64,000 nucleotides of DNA from Anaeromyxobacter soli. Lineage in GTDB: Bacteria > Myxococcota > Myxococcia > Myxococcales > Anaeromyxobacteraceae. Each line of letters starts with the position of its first letter. Position 1 is the stretch's first letter. This document shows, piece after piece, positions 1-10,852 of the stretch. The stretch covers positions 149,487-213,486 of the forward strand of contig NZ_JAKZLF010000005.1 of NCBI RefSeq assembly GCF_022808855.1. Reading direction: 5' to 3'. A program made the position numbers and the translations under genes. The notes beneath the pieces were generated by a model. That model had not been told where the DNA came from. It made no database searches and saw only the letters and a program-made list of their open reading frames with translations.

Positions 1-36
1 GAGCGCTCGTCCGAGCGGTTCGGCGTGGCGGGCTAG
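1..36 (+). CDS. Possible 3' end of an upstream gene (partial)
   Basis: Frame 1 is open from the window edge to a TAG at 34-36 and would give a short tail ending in SERFGVAG. Nothing about function can be said. It could equally be non-coding. It is recorded because the following gene starts only at 166 and a same-strand neighbour is plausible. Confidence 0.2.
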   Translation, partial: ERSSERFGVAG

Positions 37-121
37 CGGGCCCTCGCGGCCTGCTGGCCGCCCCAGCCTGGCTCGGGCCGTCCGGGCGGCCCGAGCGTCT
101 CGCGCGCTCCGGTATTGAGCT

Positions 122-150
122 TGATCGAAATCAGGACAACCTTTCGATCA
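122..150. promoter_or_regulatory. 9-bp inverted repeat just upstream of the glyoxylate-bypass fusion gene
   Basis: TGATCGAAA at 122-130 is answered by its exact reverse complement TTTCGATCA at 142-150, with an 11-bp spacer. The right arm abuts the AGGAGG ribosome binding site (150-156) of the gene starting at 166. The geometry suits a dimeric repressor operator, or an mRNA hairpin that could mask the ribosome binding site. Which regulator would bind is not visible here. Confidence 0.5.
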
Positions 151-165
151 GGAGGAGCCTCCCGG

Positions 166-3100
166 ATGCCCACCCCCGAGACCCCGCCGCTCGATCTTCC
201 GCCCGGCATGGAGATCCGCGGCGCCCTGCCGCGACGCGCCCAGGAGGTGCTCACGCGCGAGGCGCTCGCGCTCGTCGCGGACCTCGTGCGCCGCTTTCGC
301 CCGCGCGTGGAGCAGCTGCTCGAGCGGCGCCGCGAGCTGCAGCGCCGCTACGACGCCGGCGAGCGGCCGAGCTTCCTCTCCGCCACCGAGGACGTCCGCG
401 CGGGCGACTGGACCGTCGCGCCGCTCCCGGCCGATCTGCAGGACCGTCGGGTCGAGATCACCGGCCCGCTGGACCGCAAGACGATCATCGACGCGCTCGG
501 CTCCGGCGCGAACGTCTTCGTGGCGGACTTCGAGGACTCGAGCTCCCCCACCTGGCGCAACGTCGTCGAGGGCCAGGTGAACCTCCGGGACGCGGTCGAG
601 GGCACGATCGAGCACGACGCCCCCGAGACCGCCGAGCGCCACCGGCTCGGGGACCGGACCGCCGTCCTCATGGTGCGCCCGCGGGGCTGGCACCTGCTCG
701 AGAAGCACGTGCGCGTGGACGGGAGGCCCGTCAGCGCCGCGCTGTGGGACTTCGGCATCTACCTCTCGAGCGCCGCGCGGCGGCTCCTCGCGAAGGGCTC
801 CGGCCCGTACTTCTACTGCCCGAAGCTCGAGAGCCACCTCGAGGCGCGCCTGTGGAACGAGGTGTTCACCCTCGGCGAGGAGCGGCTCGGCCTCCCGAGG
901 GGCTCGATCAAGGCCACCTGCCTCATCGAGACCCTCCCCGCCGCGTTCGAGATGGACGAGATCCTGTGGGAGCTGCGCGAGCGCTCCGCGGGCCTCAACT
1001 GCGGGCGCTGGGACTACATCTTCTCGACCATCAAGCGCTTCCGCGCGGACGCGAAGCACGTCATGCCGGACCGCGCGCACATCACCATGGACAAGGGGTT
1101 CTTGCGCGCGTACGTGCAGCTCCTCATCCAGACGTGCCACCGGCGCAACGTCCACGCCATCGGCGGCATGGCCGCGCAGATCCCGATCGAGGACGATCCG
1201 GCGGCGAACGAGGCCGCGCTCGCCGAGGTGCGCGCCGACAAGCTCCGCGAGGTGACCGACGGCCACGACGGCACCTGGGTGGCGCACCCCGGCCTCGTGC
1301 CCATCGCCAGGGCGATCTTCGACCAGCACATGAAGACGCCGAACCAGCTCCACCGCAAGCGCGAGGACGTGCGCGTGACGGCGCGCGACCTGCTCGAGGT
1401 GCCGGACGGCCCGCGTACCGAGGCGGGCCTCCGCCACGACATCCGCGTCTCGGTCCAGTACCTCGAGGCCTGGCTCCGCGGGACCGGCTGCGTCCCGATC
1501 TACGGCCTCATGGAGGACGCCGCGACGGTGGAGATCTCCCGCTCGCTCGCGTGGCAGTGGATCCACCACGGCGCGACGCTCGACGACGGCGCGCCGCTCA
1601 CGGTCGAGCGGTTCCGCACCGTGCTCGCCGACGAGATGGATCGGATCCGCCTCGAGGTCGGGGACGCCGCGTTCCAGGGCGGCCGCTTCGAGGAGGCGCG
1701 CGCGCTCTTCGAGCGCATCAGCACGCAGGGGGACTTCGTCGAGTTCATCACCCTCCCCTCCTACGAGCTGCTCGAGGCCGAGGGCGAGGAGAAGGCGCGC
1801 ATGCTCGCCGGCGGCACGGAGGGCCTCGCCGACTCGCCCGCGCCGCACCACCCCGACCCGCGCCGCTGGGAGGGCATCGTCCGCCGCTACACGCGGGAGG
1901 ACGTCGAGAAGCTCCGCGGCTCCGTGCGCATCGAGTACACGCTCGCGCGGCTCGGCGCGAACCGGCTGTGGGACCTCCTCCACGGCGAGCCGTACGTGAA
2001 CGCGCTCGGCGCGCTCACCGGCAACCAGGCCGTGCAGATGGTGAAGGCGGGCCTCCGGGCCATCTACCTCTCGGGCTGGCAGGTCGCGGCCGACGCCAAC
2101 TCCGCCGGTCAGACCTACCCGGACCAGAGCCTCTACCCGGCGAACTCGGTCCCGGAGGTGGTCCGGCGCATCAACCGCGCCCTGCAGCGCGCGGACCAGA
2201 TCGAGCACTCCGAGGGGAAGGACGGAACGTACTGGTTCGCCCCCATCGTCGCCGACGCCGAGGCCGGCTTCGGCGGCCCCCTCAACGCCTTCGAGCTCAT
2301 GAAGGCCATGATCGAGGCGGGCGCCGCCGGGGTGCACTTCGAGGATCAGGTCGCCTCCGAGAAGAAGTGCGGCCACCTGGGCGGCAAGGTGCTCGTGCCG
2401 ACCTCGACGTTCGTCCGCACGCTCAACGCGGCGCGCCTCGCGGCCGACGTCATGGGGGTGCCGACGATCCTCGTGGCGCGCACCGACGCCGAGGGCGCGA
2501 AGCTCGTCATGAGCGACGTCGACCCGTACGACGCGCCGTTCATCGAGAAGGGCGAGCGCACCGCGGAGGGGTTCTACCGGATGCGGCCCGGCGTCGACAC
2601 GGCCATCGCCCGCGGCCTGGCCTACGCGCCGTACGCGGACCTGATCTGGTGCGAGACCCAGACGCCGGACCTGCGCGAGGCGCGGCGCTTCGCGGAGGGG
2701 ATCCACGCGAAGTTCCCGGGCAAGATGCTCGCCTACAACTGCTCGCCCTCCTTCAACTGGAAGAAGAACCTCGACGACGCGACCATCGCGAGGTTCCAGC
2801 GCGAGCTCGGCGCGATGGGCTATCGGTTCCAGTTCGTCACCCTCGCCGGGTTCCACGCCCTGAACCACGGGATGTTCCAGCTCGCCCGCGGCTACCGCGA
2901 GCGCGGCATGTCGGCCTACACCGAGCTGCAGCAGGCCGAGTTCGCCTCGGAGCGGCACGGCTACACCGCGACGCGCCACCAGCGCGAGGTCGGCACCGGC
3001 TACTTCGACCTCGTCGCGAGCGCGGTGTCGGGCGGCACCGCGTCGACGCTCGCCCTGGAGGGCTCCACCGAGGCGGCGCAGTTCACCGCCGCGGGCAGGA

Positions 3101-3495
3101 CCGGCGCGACCCACGCCGCCGAGCAGGTCCAGGCGGCCCTCCACGAGGACCACGGGCGGATCGAGGCGGTGGTGGACCGGCTCGGCGAGGCGAAGGACGT
3201 CGCCGCCATCACCGCCGCCCTCGAGTCGCTGGCGGAGCTCCTCACCGAGCACTTCGCGCACGAGGAGCACCAGAAGGGCTTCTACGGGCTCCTCGCCGCC
3301 TCCCCCGAGTACCGCGCCGAGGTGCTGCGCATGACCGACGAGCACCGGGAGCTCATCGCCGCGCTCCAGCAGGTCCGCGAGCGCGCGAAGGGCCAGGCGA
3401 CGGCGTCGGACCTGGCGCCCCTCACCTGCGCCCTCGGCGGCCGGATCCGCGACCACGAGGCGCGCGAGATGGTGCTCGCCCGGGCGCTACATTAG
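166..3495 (+). CDS. Malate synthase - isocitrate lyase - hemerythrin-like (HHE) triple fusion protein
   Basis: A 1109-residue protein carrying both glyoxylate-bypass enzymes. Residues ~1-545 are malate synthase A, with [11 protein letters not shown] and the [11 protein letters not shown] active-site region. Residues ~563-970 are isocitrate lyase, with the catalytic KKCGH loop (Cys ~735), so isocitrate would be split to succinate plus glyoxylate and the glyoxylate condensed with acetyl-CoA by the neighbouring domain. The last ~128 residues look like an HHE cation-binding domain, with LHEDH, HFAHEEH, DEHREL and RDHEARE supplying candidate iron ligands. The ATG at 166 is chosen over an upstream in-frame TTG at 115 because AGGAGG lies 9 bp before it. 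The two enzyme assignments are firm; a di-iron site and any oxygen or redox sensing by the tail are inferred. Confidence 0.9.
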   Translation: MPTPETPPLDLPPGMEIRGALPRRAQEVLTREALALVADLVRRFRPRVEQLLERRRELQRRYDAGERPSFLSATEDVRAGDWTVAPLPADLQDRRVEITGPLDRKTIIDALGSGANVFVADFEDSSSPTWRNVVEGQVNLRDAVEGTIEHDAPETAERHRLGDRTAVLMVRPRGWHLLEKHVRVDGRPVSAALWDFGIYLSSAARRLLAKGSGPYFYCPKLESHLEARLWNEVFTLGEERLGLPRGSIKATCLIETLPAAFEMDEILWELRERSAGLNCGRWDYIFSTIKRFRADAKHVMPDRAHITMDKGFLRAYVQLLIQTCHRRNVHAIGGMAAQIPIEDDPAANEAALAEVRADKLREVTDGHDGTWVAHPGLVPIARAIFDQHMKTPNQLHRKREDVRVTARDLLEVPDGPRTEAGLRHDIRVSVQYLEAWLRGTGCVPIYGLMEDAATVEISRSLAWQWIHHGATLDDGAPLTVERFRTVLADEMDRIRLEVGDAAFQGGRFEEARALFERISTQGDFVEFITLPSYELLEAEGEEKARMLAGGTEGLADSPAPHHPDPRRWEGIVRRYTREDVEKLRGSVRIEYTLARLGANRLWDLLHGEPYVNALGALTGNQAVQMVKAGLRAIYLSGWQVAADANSAGQTYPDQSLYPANSVPEVVRRINRALQRADQIEHSEGKDGTYWFAPIVADAEAGFGGPLNAFELMKAMIEAGAAGVHFEDQVASEKKCGHLGGKVLVPTSTFVRTLNAARLAADVMGVPTILVARTDAEGAKLVMSDVDPYDAPFIEKGERTAEGFYRMRPGVDTAIARGLAYAPYADLIWCETQTPDLREARRFAEGIHAKFPGKMLAYNCSPSFNWKKNLDDATIARFQRELGAMGYRFQFVTLAGFHALNHGMFQLARGYRERGMSAYTELQQAEFASERHGYTATRHQREVGTGYFDLVASAVSGGTASTLALEGSTEAAQFTAAGRTGATHAAEQVQAALHEDHGRIEAVVDRLGEAKDVAAITAALESLAELLTEHFAHEEHQKGFYGLLAASPEYRAEVLRMTDEHRELIAALQQVRERAKGQATASDLAPLTCALGGRIRDHEAREMVLARALH

Positions 3496-3574
3496 GGGCC
3501 GCCGGCGCCCGGCGTCCGGGCGCCCCTCCGGACGCCCGAACTTGGCGCGCGACGATCCCGCGGGAGGGGTTACC

Positions 3575-4807
3575 TTGTCTCTCGTGCTCGAGCCGTCGTC
3601 GCGCCCCAGCGAGCCCTCCGGGCCCGACGTGGTCGTCGGCGTGCCGGCCGAGCCGGACCGCATGGCGGCCACCGAGGCCGCGATCGCGCTGGAGACCGGG
3701 CTCAAGGAGGCCTTTCCCGGGCGTCCCGCGCTGGCCGTCGTCCTCACCGGCGATCCGAGCGGCGCGGCGACGCCGGAGACGGTGCTCGCGCTCGTCGAGC
3801 GGGATCACCCCCCGGCGATCTACACGGGGGGTCACACCGGCCCGCAGGCCGCCCTGCCCACCCTGCTCGAGATCGCGGTCGCCCGCGACGCGCCCGCCTG
3901 CGCGCTCCTCCAGCCCCTGCCCCGCCCGAGCGACCCGCGGTGGCTCCGCGCGCTGCTCGAGCCGGTGCTCACGGGCGGGTTCGACCTCGTGGTCCCGTCC
4001 TACGCGCGCGGCCGGCTCGACGGCGTGCTCGTCACCGGCATCGTCTACCCGCTCACGCGCGCCCTGTTCGGGCAACGCCTGCGGCAGCCGCTCGGGCGCG
4101 AGCTGGTGCTCTCGCGCCGCCTCGCCCGGCACCTGCTGGCGGACACCGAGTGGCGGACGGATCCGGCGCACGCGGGCGAGGACCTGTGGTGCGTGACGAA
4201 GGCGCTCGCGCGCGAGGTGCGCATCGCGCAGGTGTTCATCGGTCCCCGGCCCCGCCCGGCGCCCCAGCCCTCCGACGTGTCCCAGGCCCTCGCCGGCGTG
4301 CTCGACACCCTCTTCCACGAGATGGAGGTGCACGCGCACTACTGGCAGCGGGTGATCGGCTCGCAGGTGGTCGCGACCTTCGGGGAGGAGCGGCTCGCGG
4401 AGGAGCCCGCGAACGCGCCGGCGGTGGCGCCACTCGTGGACGCCTTCGCCCTCGGCTGGCGCGACCTGCGACCGCTGTGGAGCAGCGTCCTGCCGCCGCA
4501 CACCCTGCTCGCGCTGCAGCGGATCCCGCGCGCGCCCCCGGAGGCGTTCCGCATGCCGGACGCGATCTGGGCGCGCGTGCTTTACGACTTCGCGGTGGCG
4601 TGGCGCTTCAAGCTGATGGAGCGCCGCCAGCTCCTGCGCTCGCTCACGCCCATCTACCTGGGCTGGGTCGCGAGCTACGTGAACGAGGTGGGACCGCTCG
4701 GACCGGACGCGGCGGACGAGCGCGTCGAGCGGCTCTGCTCCGCGTTCGAGGACGAGAAGCGGTACCTCATCTCGCGCTGGCGCTGGCCGGACCGCTTCAA
4801 CCCGTGA
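3575..4807 (+). CDS. GT-A-type glycosyltransferase, possibly glucosyl/mannosylglycerate synthase-like
   Basis: A 410-residue soluble protein with an N-terminal nucleotide-sugar-binding half (VVVGVPAEPDR; FDLVVPSYARG near residue 145) and a TGIVYPLTRALFG segment that resembles GT2/GT78/GT81-like synthases of glycerate-linked compatible solutes. The rest is helical with no membrane span. The TTG at 3575 is preferred because GGGAGG lies 6 bp upstream; an in-frame TTG at 3542 would add 11 residues. The next gene, a mechanosensitive-like membrane protein, begins 10 bp downstream, and glucan and trehalose enzymes follow, so a role in osmolyte synthesis is reasonable. The sugar donor and acceptor cannot be read from the sequence. 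Confidence 0.65.
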   Translation: MSLVLEPSSRPSEPSGPDVVVGVPAEPDRMAATEAAIALETGLKEAFPGRPALAVVLTGDPSGAATPETVLALVERDHPPAIYTGGHTGPQAALPTLLEIAVARDAPACALLQPLPRPSDPRWLRALLEPVLTGGFDLVVPSYARGRLDGVLVTGIVYPLTRALFGQRLRQPLGRELVLSRRLARHLLADTEWRTDPAHAGEDLWCVTKALAREVRIAQVFIGPRPRPAPQPSDVSQALAGVLDTLFHEMEVHAHYWQRVIGSQVVATFGEERLAEEPANAPAVAPLVDAFALGWRDLRPLWSSVLPPHTLLALQRIPRAPPEAFRMPDAIWARVLYDFAVAWRFKLMERRQLLRSLTPIYLGWVASYVNEVGPLGPDAADERVERLCSAFEDEKRYLISRWRWPDRFNP

Positions 4808-4817
4808 GGACGAGGCC

Positions 4818-5540
4818 ATGTGGGAACAGGTACGAGCAGTGCTGGGTGAGGCGTTCGAGCGGCTCGGGGCGGTGATCGCGGCGGACCTGCCGGGCATCGT
4901 GGCGATGCTCATCGTGCTCGTGTCCACGACCGTCGCGGCGTTCGTCATCCGGGCGATCCTGCGGGCGGTGCTCGGGCGCACCGGCTTCGATCGGCGCGCG
5001 CGAGAGTGGGGCGTGACCACCGGCCGGGACCTCGGGCCGCGCCAGGAGCCCTCCGCGATCGTCTCGCGCTTCGCGTTCTGGCTCGTGGTGGTGGCCGGCA
5101 TCGCCCTCGCGCTCGAGGTGCTCGGCGCGAGCACGGTGAGCGCGTTCGGCCTCTCCCTGCTCGTGTTCCTCCCGAAGCTCGTGGTCGGGGCCATCATCCT
5201 GCTCGTCGGCATCGGCGCCGCCCGCTTCCTCGAGCGGAGCACGCTCATCAGCGCGGTGAACCAGCAGATCCGCCAGGCGCGCCTCATCGCGCTCGCGGTG
5301 AAGTGGCTCGTCCTCGTCCTCGCGGCGGCGATGGCCCTCGAGCACGTCGGCATCGGCGGAGAGCTCCCCACGCTCGCGTTCGCGCTCGTGGTCGGCGGCA
5401 TCGTGCTCTCCGTCGCCCTCGCCGTGGGGCTCGGGGCGCGCGACGCCGTGTCGCGCGCGCTCGACCGGGAGACCCGCGGGGAGCCGCGGCCGGGCGAGCC
5501 AGGGCCGACCGGCCCCGAGGACAAGGTCCAGCACCTCTAG
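4818..5540 (+). CDS. Small mechanosensitive-channel-like membrane protein (conserved TM helix family)
   Basis: A 240-residue integral membrane protein with about five hydrophobic segments (residues ~22-48, 85-105, 110-135, 152-172, 183-205). It has the AxGLSLLVFLPKLVVGAI-type helices of the short MscS-related 'conserved TM helix' proteins, but lacks the large cytoplasmic MscS beta domain. It starts 10 bp after the glycosyltransferase and ends 12 bp before the glucanotransferase, so the three probably form one transcript. A role in relieving or sensing membrane tension alongside osmolyte synthesis is inferred from family and context. Confidence 0.7.
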   Translation: MWEQVRAVLGEAFERLGAVIAADLPGIVAMLIVLVSTTVAAFVIRAILRAVLGRTGFDRRAREWGVTTGRDLGPRQEPSAIVSRFAFWLVVVAGIALALEVLGASTVSAFGLSLLVFLPKLVVGAIILLVGIGAARFLERSTLISAVNQQIRQARLIALAVKWLVLVLAAAMALEHVGIGGELPTLAFALVVGGIVLSVALAVGLGARDAVSRALDRETRGEPRPGEPGPTGPEDKVQHL

Positions 5541-5552
5541 CCCGAGCGCCCC

Positions 5553-7073
5553 TTGCCCCGCGACCGCCGCAGCGGAATCCTGCTCCACCCGACCTCGCTC
5601 CCCGCCCCGCACGGCGTGGGCGATCTCGGCGCCGGGGCCCATCGCTTCGCCGCCTGGCTCGCCGAGGCGGGCCAGCGGCTGTGGCAGGTCCTCCCGCTCG
5701 GCCCGACCGGCTTCGGCGACTCGCCCTACCAGGCGCTCTCGTCGCGCGCCGGCAACACCCTGCTCGTCTCGCTGGAGACGCTCCGCAACGAGGGCTGGCT
5801 CGACGACGGCGACCTCGCCGGCGCGCCCGCCGCCGATCCCGAGCGCGCCGCGTACGACGAGGCGGGGCCCTGGAAGCGCGAGCGGCTCGAGCGGGCCGCG
5901 CAGGCCTTCGGGGCGCGCGCGGGCGCGGAGGCGCGCGCCGAGCTCGAGGCGTTCCGCGCCCGCGAGGCGGGGTGGCTCGAGGACTGGGCGCTATTCTGGG
6001 TCCTGAAGCAGGCGCACGAGGGGCGGCCCTGGACCGCCTGGGCGGAGCCGCTCGCCCGCCGCGACCCGCGCGCGCTCGACGCCGCCCGGGCCCGCTACGC
6101 GCGGGCGATCTTCGCGGAGGTGTTCGCGCAGTGGTGCTTCGCGCGGCAGTGGGACGCGCTCCGCGCGCGCTGCCGCGCCCTCGGGATCGCGCTCCTCGGC
6201 GACGTCCCCATCTACGTCGCGCACGACTCGGTCGAGGTCTGGTCGCGCCGCGAGCTGTTCCGGCTCGACGCCGCGGGACGGCCCGCCGCCGTCGCGGGGG
6301 TGCCGCCCGACTACTTCAGCGCCACCGGCCAGCTGTGGGGGAACCCGCTCTGGGACTGGGACGCCGTCGCGCGCGAGGGCTTCGCGAGCTGGATCGCGCG
6401 CGTCCGCGGCGCGCTCGCCCTCGTGGACCGGATCCGACTCGATCACTTCCGCGGCTTCGAGGCGTACTGGGAGATCCCCGCCGGCGCGTCCACCGCCGAG
6501 GAGGGCCGGTGGGTCCCGGGGCCGGGCGCGCGGCTGTTCGAGGCGCTCGAGGCCGCGCTCGGGGCGCTGCCGTTCGTGGCCGAGAACCTGGGCGTCATCA
6601 CCCCCGAGGTGGAGGCGCTGCGGCGGCGCTTCCGCCTGCCCGGCATGGCGGTGCTCCAGTTCGCCTTCGGCATCGATCCCCAGGCGCCCACGTTCCTGCC
6701 GCACAACTACGAGCGCGACACCGCCGCGTACACCGGGACGCACGACAACGACACGGTGACGGGCTGGTGGGCGGGCGGCGCCGGCGACAGCGTCCGCACC
6801 CCGGAGGACGTCGCGCGGGAGAAGGCGCACGCGCGCGCGTACCTCGCGACGGACGGTCGGGACATGAGCTGGGTGATGATCCGCGCGGTCCTCTCCTCGG
6901 TGGCGGACACCGCGATCGCGCCGATGCAGGACGTGCTCGGGCTCGGCTCGCCGGCGCGCATGAACACGCCCGCGACCCTCGGCGGCAACTGGCGCTGGCG
7001 AATGCGGGAGGAGGCGCTCGGGCCGGAGCGCGCGGCGCGCCTCGCGGAGCTCACCCGGCTCTACGGCCGGTGA
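5553..7073 (+). CDS. malQ: 4-alpha-glucanotransferase (amylomaltase)
   Basis: A 506-residue GH77 enzyme that transfers maltooligosaccharide units between alpha-1,4-glucans. The N-terminus carries the family signature SGILLHPTSLP. The three catalytic carboxylates are visible in DRIRLDHFRGFE (nucleophile), AENLGVITPEV (acid/base) and THDNDTVTGWW. Length is normal for the bacterial family. The start is a TTG, and no better in-frame start precedes the conserved N-terminus. It is the last gene of the rightward group, and its end faces the trehalose synthase pair on the other strand, so together they would interconvert maltodextrins and trehalose. Confidence 0.92.
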   Translation: MPRDRRSGILLHPTSLPAPHGVGDLGAGAHRFAAWLAEAGQRLWQVLPLGPTGFGDSPYQALSSRAGNTLLVSLETLRNEGWLDDGDLAGAPAADPERAAYDEAGPWKRERLERAAQAFGARAGAEARAELEAFRAREAGWLEDWALFWVLKQAHEGRPWTAWAEPLARRDPRALDAARARYARAIFAEVFAQWCFARQWDALRARCRALGIALLGDVPIYVAHDSVEVWSRRELFRLDAAGRPAAVAGVPPDYFSATGQLWGNPLWDWDAVAREGFASWIARVRGALALVDRIRLDHFRGFEAYWEIPAGASTAEEGRWVPGPGARLFEALEAALGALPFVAENLGVITPEVEALRRRFRLPGMAVLQFAFGIDPQAPTFLPHNYERDTAAYTGTHDNDTVTGWWAGGAGDSVRTPEDVAREKAHARAYLATDGRDMSWVMIRAVLSSVADTAIAPMQDVLGLGSPARMNTPATLGGNWRWRMREEALGPERAARLAELTRLYGR

Positions 7074-7090
7074 GGCCTCCGCCGCGCCGG

Positions 7091-7426
7091 CTACCCCGCG
7101 CGGAAGGTCCGGACGCCCAGGAGCGCCGACACGAGCCAGGACAGGACGGTGAGCGCGAGCGCGACGAGGAGCGCCCGCCAGAACCCGATCCCGTACGCGC
7201 CCATGATCACCGCGAGCCAGATCATCGCGTAGAAGAGCCACGGCAGGAGCAGGAACCAGAGGAACTTCGCGAGCGTGACGTAGTACGCGATCGAGAGGAC
7301 GACCGAGACCGCCACCGCGCGCCCGAAGGTGTTCGCCGGGTTCGCCGGAGACACCCAGGCGACGGCGAGCCAGAGGACGCCGGCGGAGAGGACGAGGCGG
7401 AGCAGGAACGCGACGAGGTGGGCCAT
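7091..7426 (-). CDS. Small membrane protein following trehalose synthase
   Basis: A 111-residue protein that is almost entirely hydrophobic, with about four transmembrane segments (residues ~5-24, 38-50, 53-76, 82-104) and no recognised domain. Its ATG lies 2 bp after the treS stop, indicating translational coupling in one operon. No function is assigned. Confidence 0.7.
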   Translation of the reverse strand: MAHLVAFLLRLVLSAGVLWLAVAWVSPANPANTFGRAVAVSVVLSIAYYVTLAKFLWFLLLPWLFYAMIWLAVIMGAYGIGFWRALLVALALTVLSWLVSALLGVRTFRAG

Positions 7427-7428
7427 GG

Positions 7429-9090
<1,662 letters not shown>

Positions 9091-9352
9091 CCGGCGTCCG
9101 TGACCTCCTGCCAGTTCTAAGATCGCACCGGGCACCCGCAAGCGGAGGATTCCGCGAGGGGTCCCGGATCCCGCGCGCTCCCGTGTATACGCCCGGACGG
9201 GCGGACGGGCGAGGGACCGCCGTCCCGGTTCTCGGAGCGTGAACGGGGCGGGGGCGGCCCGGCCGGGCGCGGGCCACGATGGGCCGGGGCGTTCGCGGCG
9301 GAGGTGGCGAGTCCTAGCTTCAGACGTGGTCGCTGCGCGGGGCGGGGGCATC

Positions 9353-9868
9353 GTGCGGATCTGGGCGGCGGCGATCGCGGCGGCGCTGTGCCTCGGCGCG
9401 TGCGAGCCCTGGCACTGCGACTTCTACGTCCGCGACGCGTGCATCGAGTTCGTGAACGATCCGGCCGATCTGGCCGACGCGGAGCAGCGGGTCTCCTCCC
9501 TGCTCGACCGCGAGCTTCCGTTCTGGGGGCTCGCGAACCTGGGCGGCTGGCGCATCCAGTTCCGCGAGGACGCCGAGTACGCCTGCTACCTCGCGTCGCA
9601 CAACGACGGCTGCACCGACTACCTGGAGAAGACCCTCTCGGTGCGGGTGCCGCCGGACGCGGAGGGCTGCTTCGAGGCGTCGGAGCTCCTCCACGAGCTC
9701 GGACACTACAAGCTCGGCGACCCCATGCACTCGAACTCGCGCTGGGAGCAGGTGGACGCGCAGTTCGCGCCGATGGTGTGGGACCGTCCCGACGCCGCCC
9801 CCTCCTGCGTTCGGCGCTACACCGGTGTCGAGCGCGGGATGTGGCCGGTGCGGATCGACAAGTTCTGA
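9353..9868 (+). CDS. Putative lipoprotein with an HExxH zinc-metalloprotease-like motif
   Basis: A 171-residue protein. From a GTG at 9353 it begins [17 protein letters not shown], a lipoprotein signal peptide with LGAC lipobox. The mature part has several cysteines and a C-terminal [13 protein letters not shown] segment near residues 119-131. The HExxH motif with a further His is zincin-like, but the spacing does not fit classical metzincins. No family is recognised, and activity as a peptidase is inference only. It is flanked by unrelated genes and appears to be a single transcription unit. Confidence 0.7.
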   Translation: MRIWAAAIAAALCLGACEPWHCDFYVRDACIEFVNDPADLADAEQRVSSLLDRELPFWGLANLGGWRIQFREDAEYACYLASHNDGCTDYLEKTLSVRVPPDAEGCFEASELLHELGHYKLGDPMHSNSRWEQVDAQFAPMVWDRPDAAPSCVRRYTGVERGMWPVRIDKF

Positions 9869-9991
9869 GCGTCACGCACGCGGCGCCGCCCCGGGTCCCT
9901 CGCGGGCAAGCCCCGCTTTTTCCACGCTGCGTCGCGGCGCCTCGCCCCGCCCGCTCGTTACGGACCCATCCTCCCCAGAGAGGAGCGGCGC

Positions 9992-10411
9992 ATGGCCTCG
10001 ATCCACAAGCACGTGACCCGCGACGTCGTGGCGCTCGACGCCACGGCCCCCATCCGCCAGGCGGCGCAGCTCATGGCCGATCGGAGGATCGGCTCCGTGG
10101 GCGTGAAGGACGCCGGCGGCGTGGTCGGGCTCGTCACCGAGCGCGACCTCGTCATGACCGTGCTCGCCCGCGGCGGCGACGGCGGCCTCCCCATCCGCGA
10201 GGCCATGCGGACGGGCCTGCCGCACGTCCCGTCGAGCGCGAGCGAGGCGGAGTGCGCGGCGCTCATGCGCGACCACTACACCCGCCACCTGCTCGTCGAG
10301 GAGGAGGGGCGCGTGGTGGGCGTCGTCTCGATGCGCGACATCATCCAGCTCATGCTCGACGAGAAGCAGTTCGTGATCGAGCAGTTGCAGGACTACATCA
10401 CGGGGAGGTAG
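9992..10411 (+). CDS. CBS-domain pair protein
   Basis: A 139-residue soluble protein made of two CBS motifs (residues ~7-62 and ~70-130; VGLVTERDLVMTVL and VGVVSMRDIIQLML are the diagnostic strand-helix units). Stand-alone CBS pairs usually bind adenine nucleotides and regulate partner enzymes or transporters; the partner here is not evident. GAGAGGAG lies about 9 bp upstream of the ATG. The gene stands alone between the lipoprotein and the transhydrogenase genes. Confidence 0.88.
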   Translation: MASIHKHVTRDVVALDATAPIRQAAQLMADRRIGSVGVKDAGGVVGLVTERDLVMTVLARGGDGGLPIREAMRTGLPHVPSSASEAECAALMRDHYTRHLLVEEEGRVVGVVSMRDIIQLMLDEKQFVIEQLQDYITGR

Positions 10412-10505
10412 CCCGGAGCCCGGTCGCGCGAGTTGCGCCGGCCCGAGGCGGTCTCCCCGCCCTGGCCGCCGGGCGTTCCTGCGCCGTCCCGCCCGCCGGG
10501 CGCCT

Positions 10506-10697
10506 TCACTCCCCGGGAGCGTTGGGATCCATCGGCGCCTCCGGCCGCTCCGGCCGGCGGCCGGGGAGCTCGGGCTCCGGCCGGGGGATGCCCGGCACCT
10601 CGCGGCCCGGCTGCGCGCCACGCCCCGGCAGCTCCGGTTGCGGCGGTGGCACGCGGGGGATCTCCGGCGCGTCCTGTCCTGGTCTCCGTTCTCCCAT
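10506..10697 (-). CDS. Small proline-rich repeat protein (hypothetical)
   Basis: A 63-residue ORF with an ATG preceded by GAGGAGG at about 6 bp. The product has few hydrophobic residues and contains two imperfect copies of an IPR-x3-PEPELPGR-like unit (PEIPRVPPPQPELPGR and PGIPRPEPELPGR). It is probably disordered. The good ribosome binding site and internal repeat support a real gene, but no homologue is recognised and GC-rich DNA readily yields proline-rich frames by chance. It occupies the otherwise empty 441-bp stretch between the CBS gene and pntAa; nothing else was found there. Confidence 0.45.
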   Translation of the reverse strand: MGERRPGQDAPEIPRVPPPQPELPGRGAQPGREVPGIPRPEPELPGRRPERPEAPMDPNAPGE

Positions 10698-10852
10698 GGT
10701 GTCCTCCTCGGCGCGGCGCGTCGCTTTGCCCGGGCCTTTGCACCTTGCGCCGCGCCGTTGCCCGGTTAGAGGCTCCCCCGGCGACCGTGCGGCCTCCAGG
10801 AGGGGCCGGGCGGCCGCGTGTCGCCGCGGCGGACGCGGCGCGCGAGGGAACC

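Noticed and set aside
148-3456. Minus-strand open frame of ~1100 codons antisense to the glyoxylate fusion gene
   Set aside because: It is an Arg/Leu/Val/Glu-rich antisense shadow produced by the third-position GC bias of the plus-strand gene. It has no recognisable domain, while the plus strand encodes intact enzymes.
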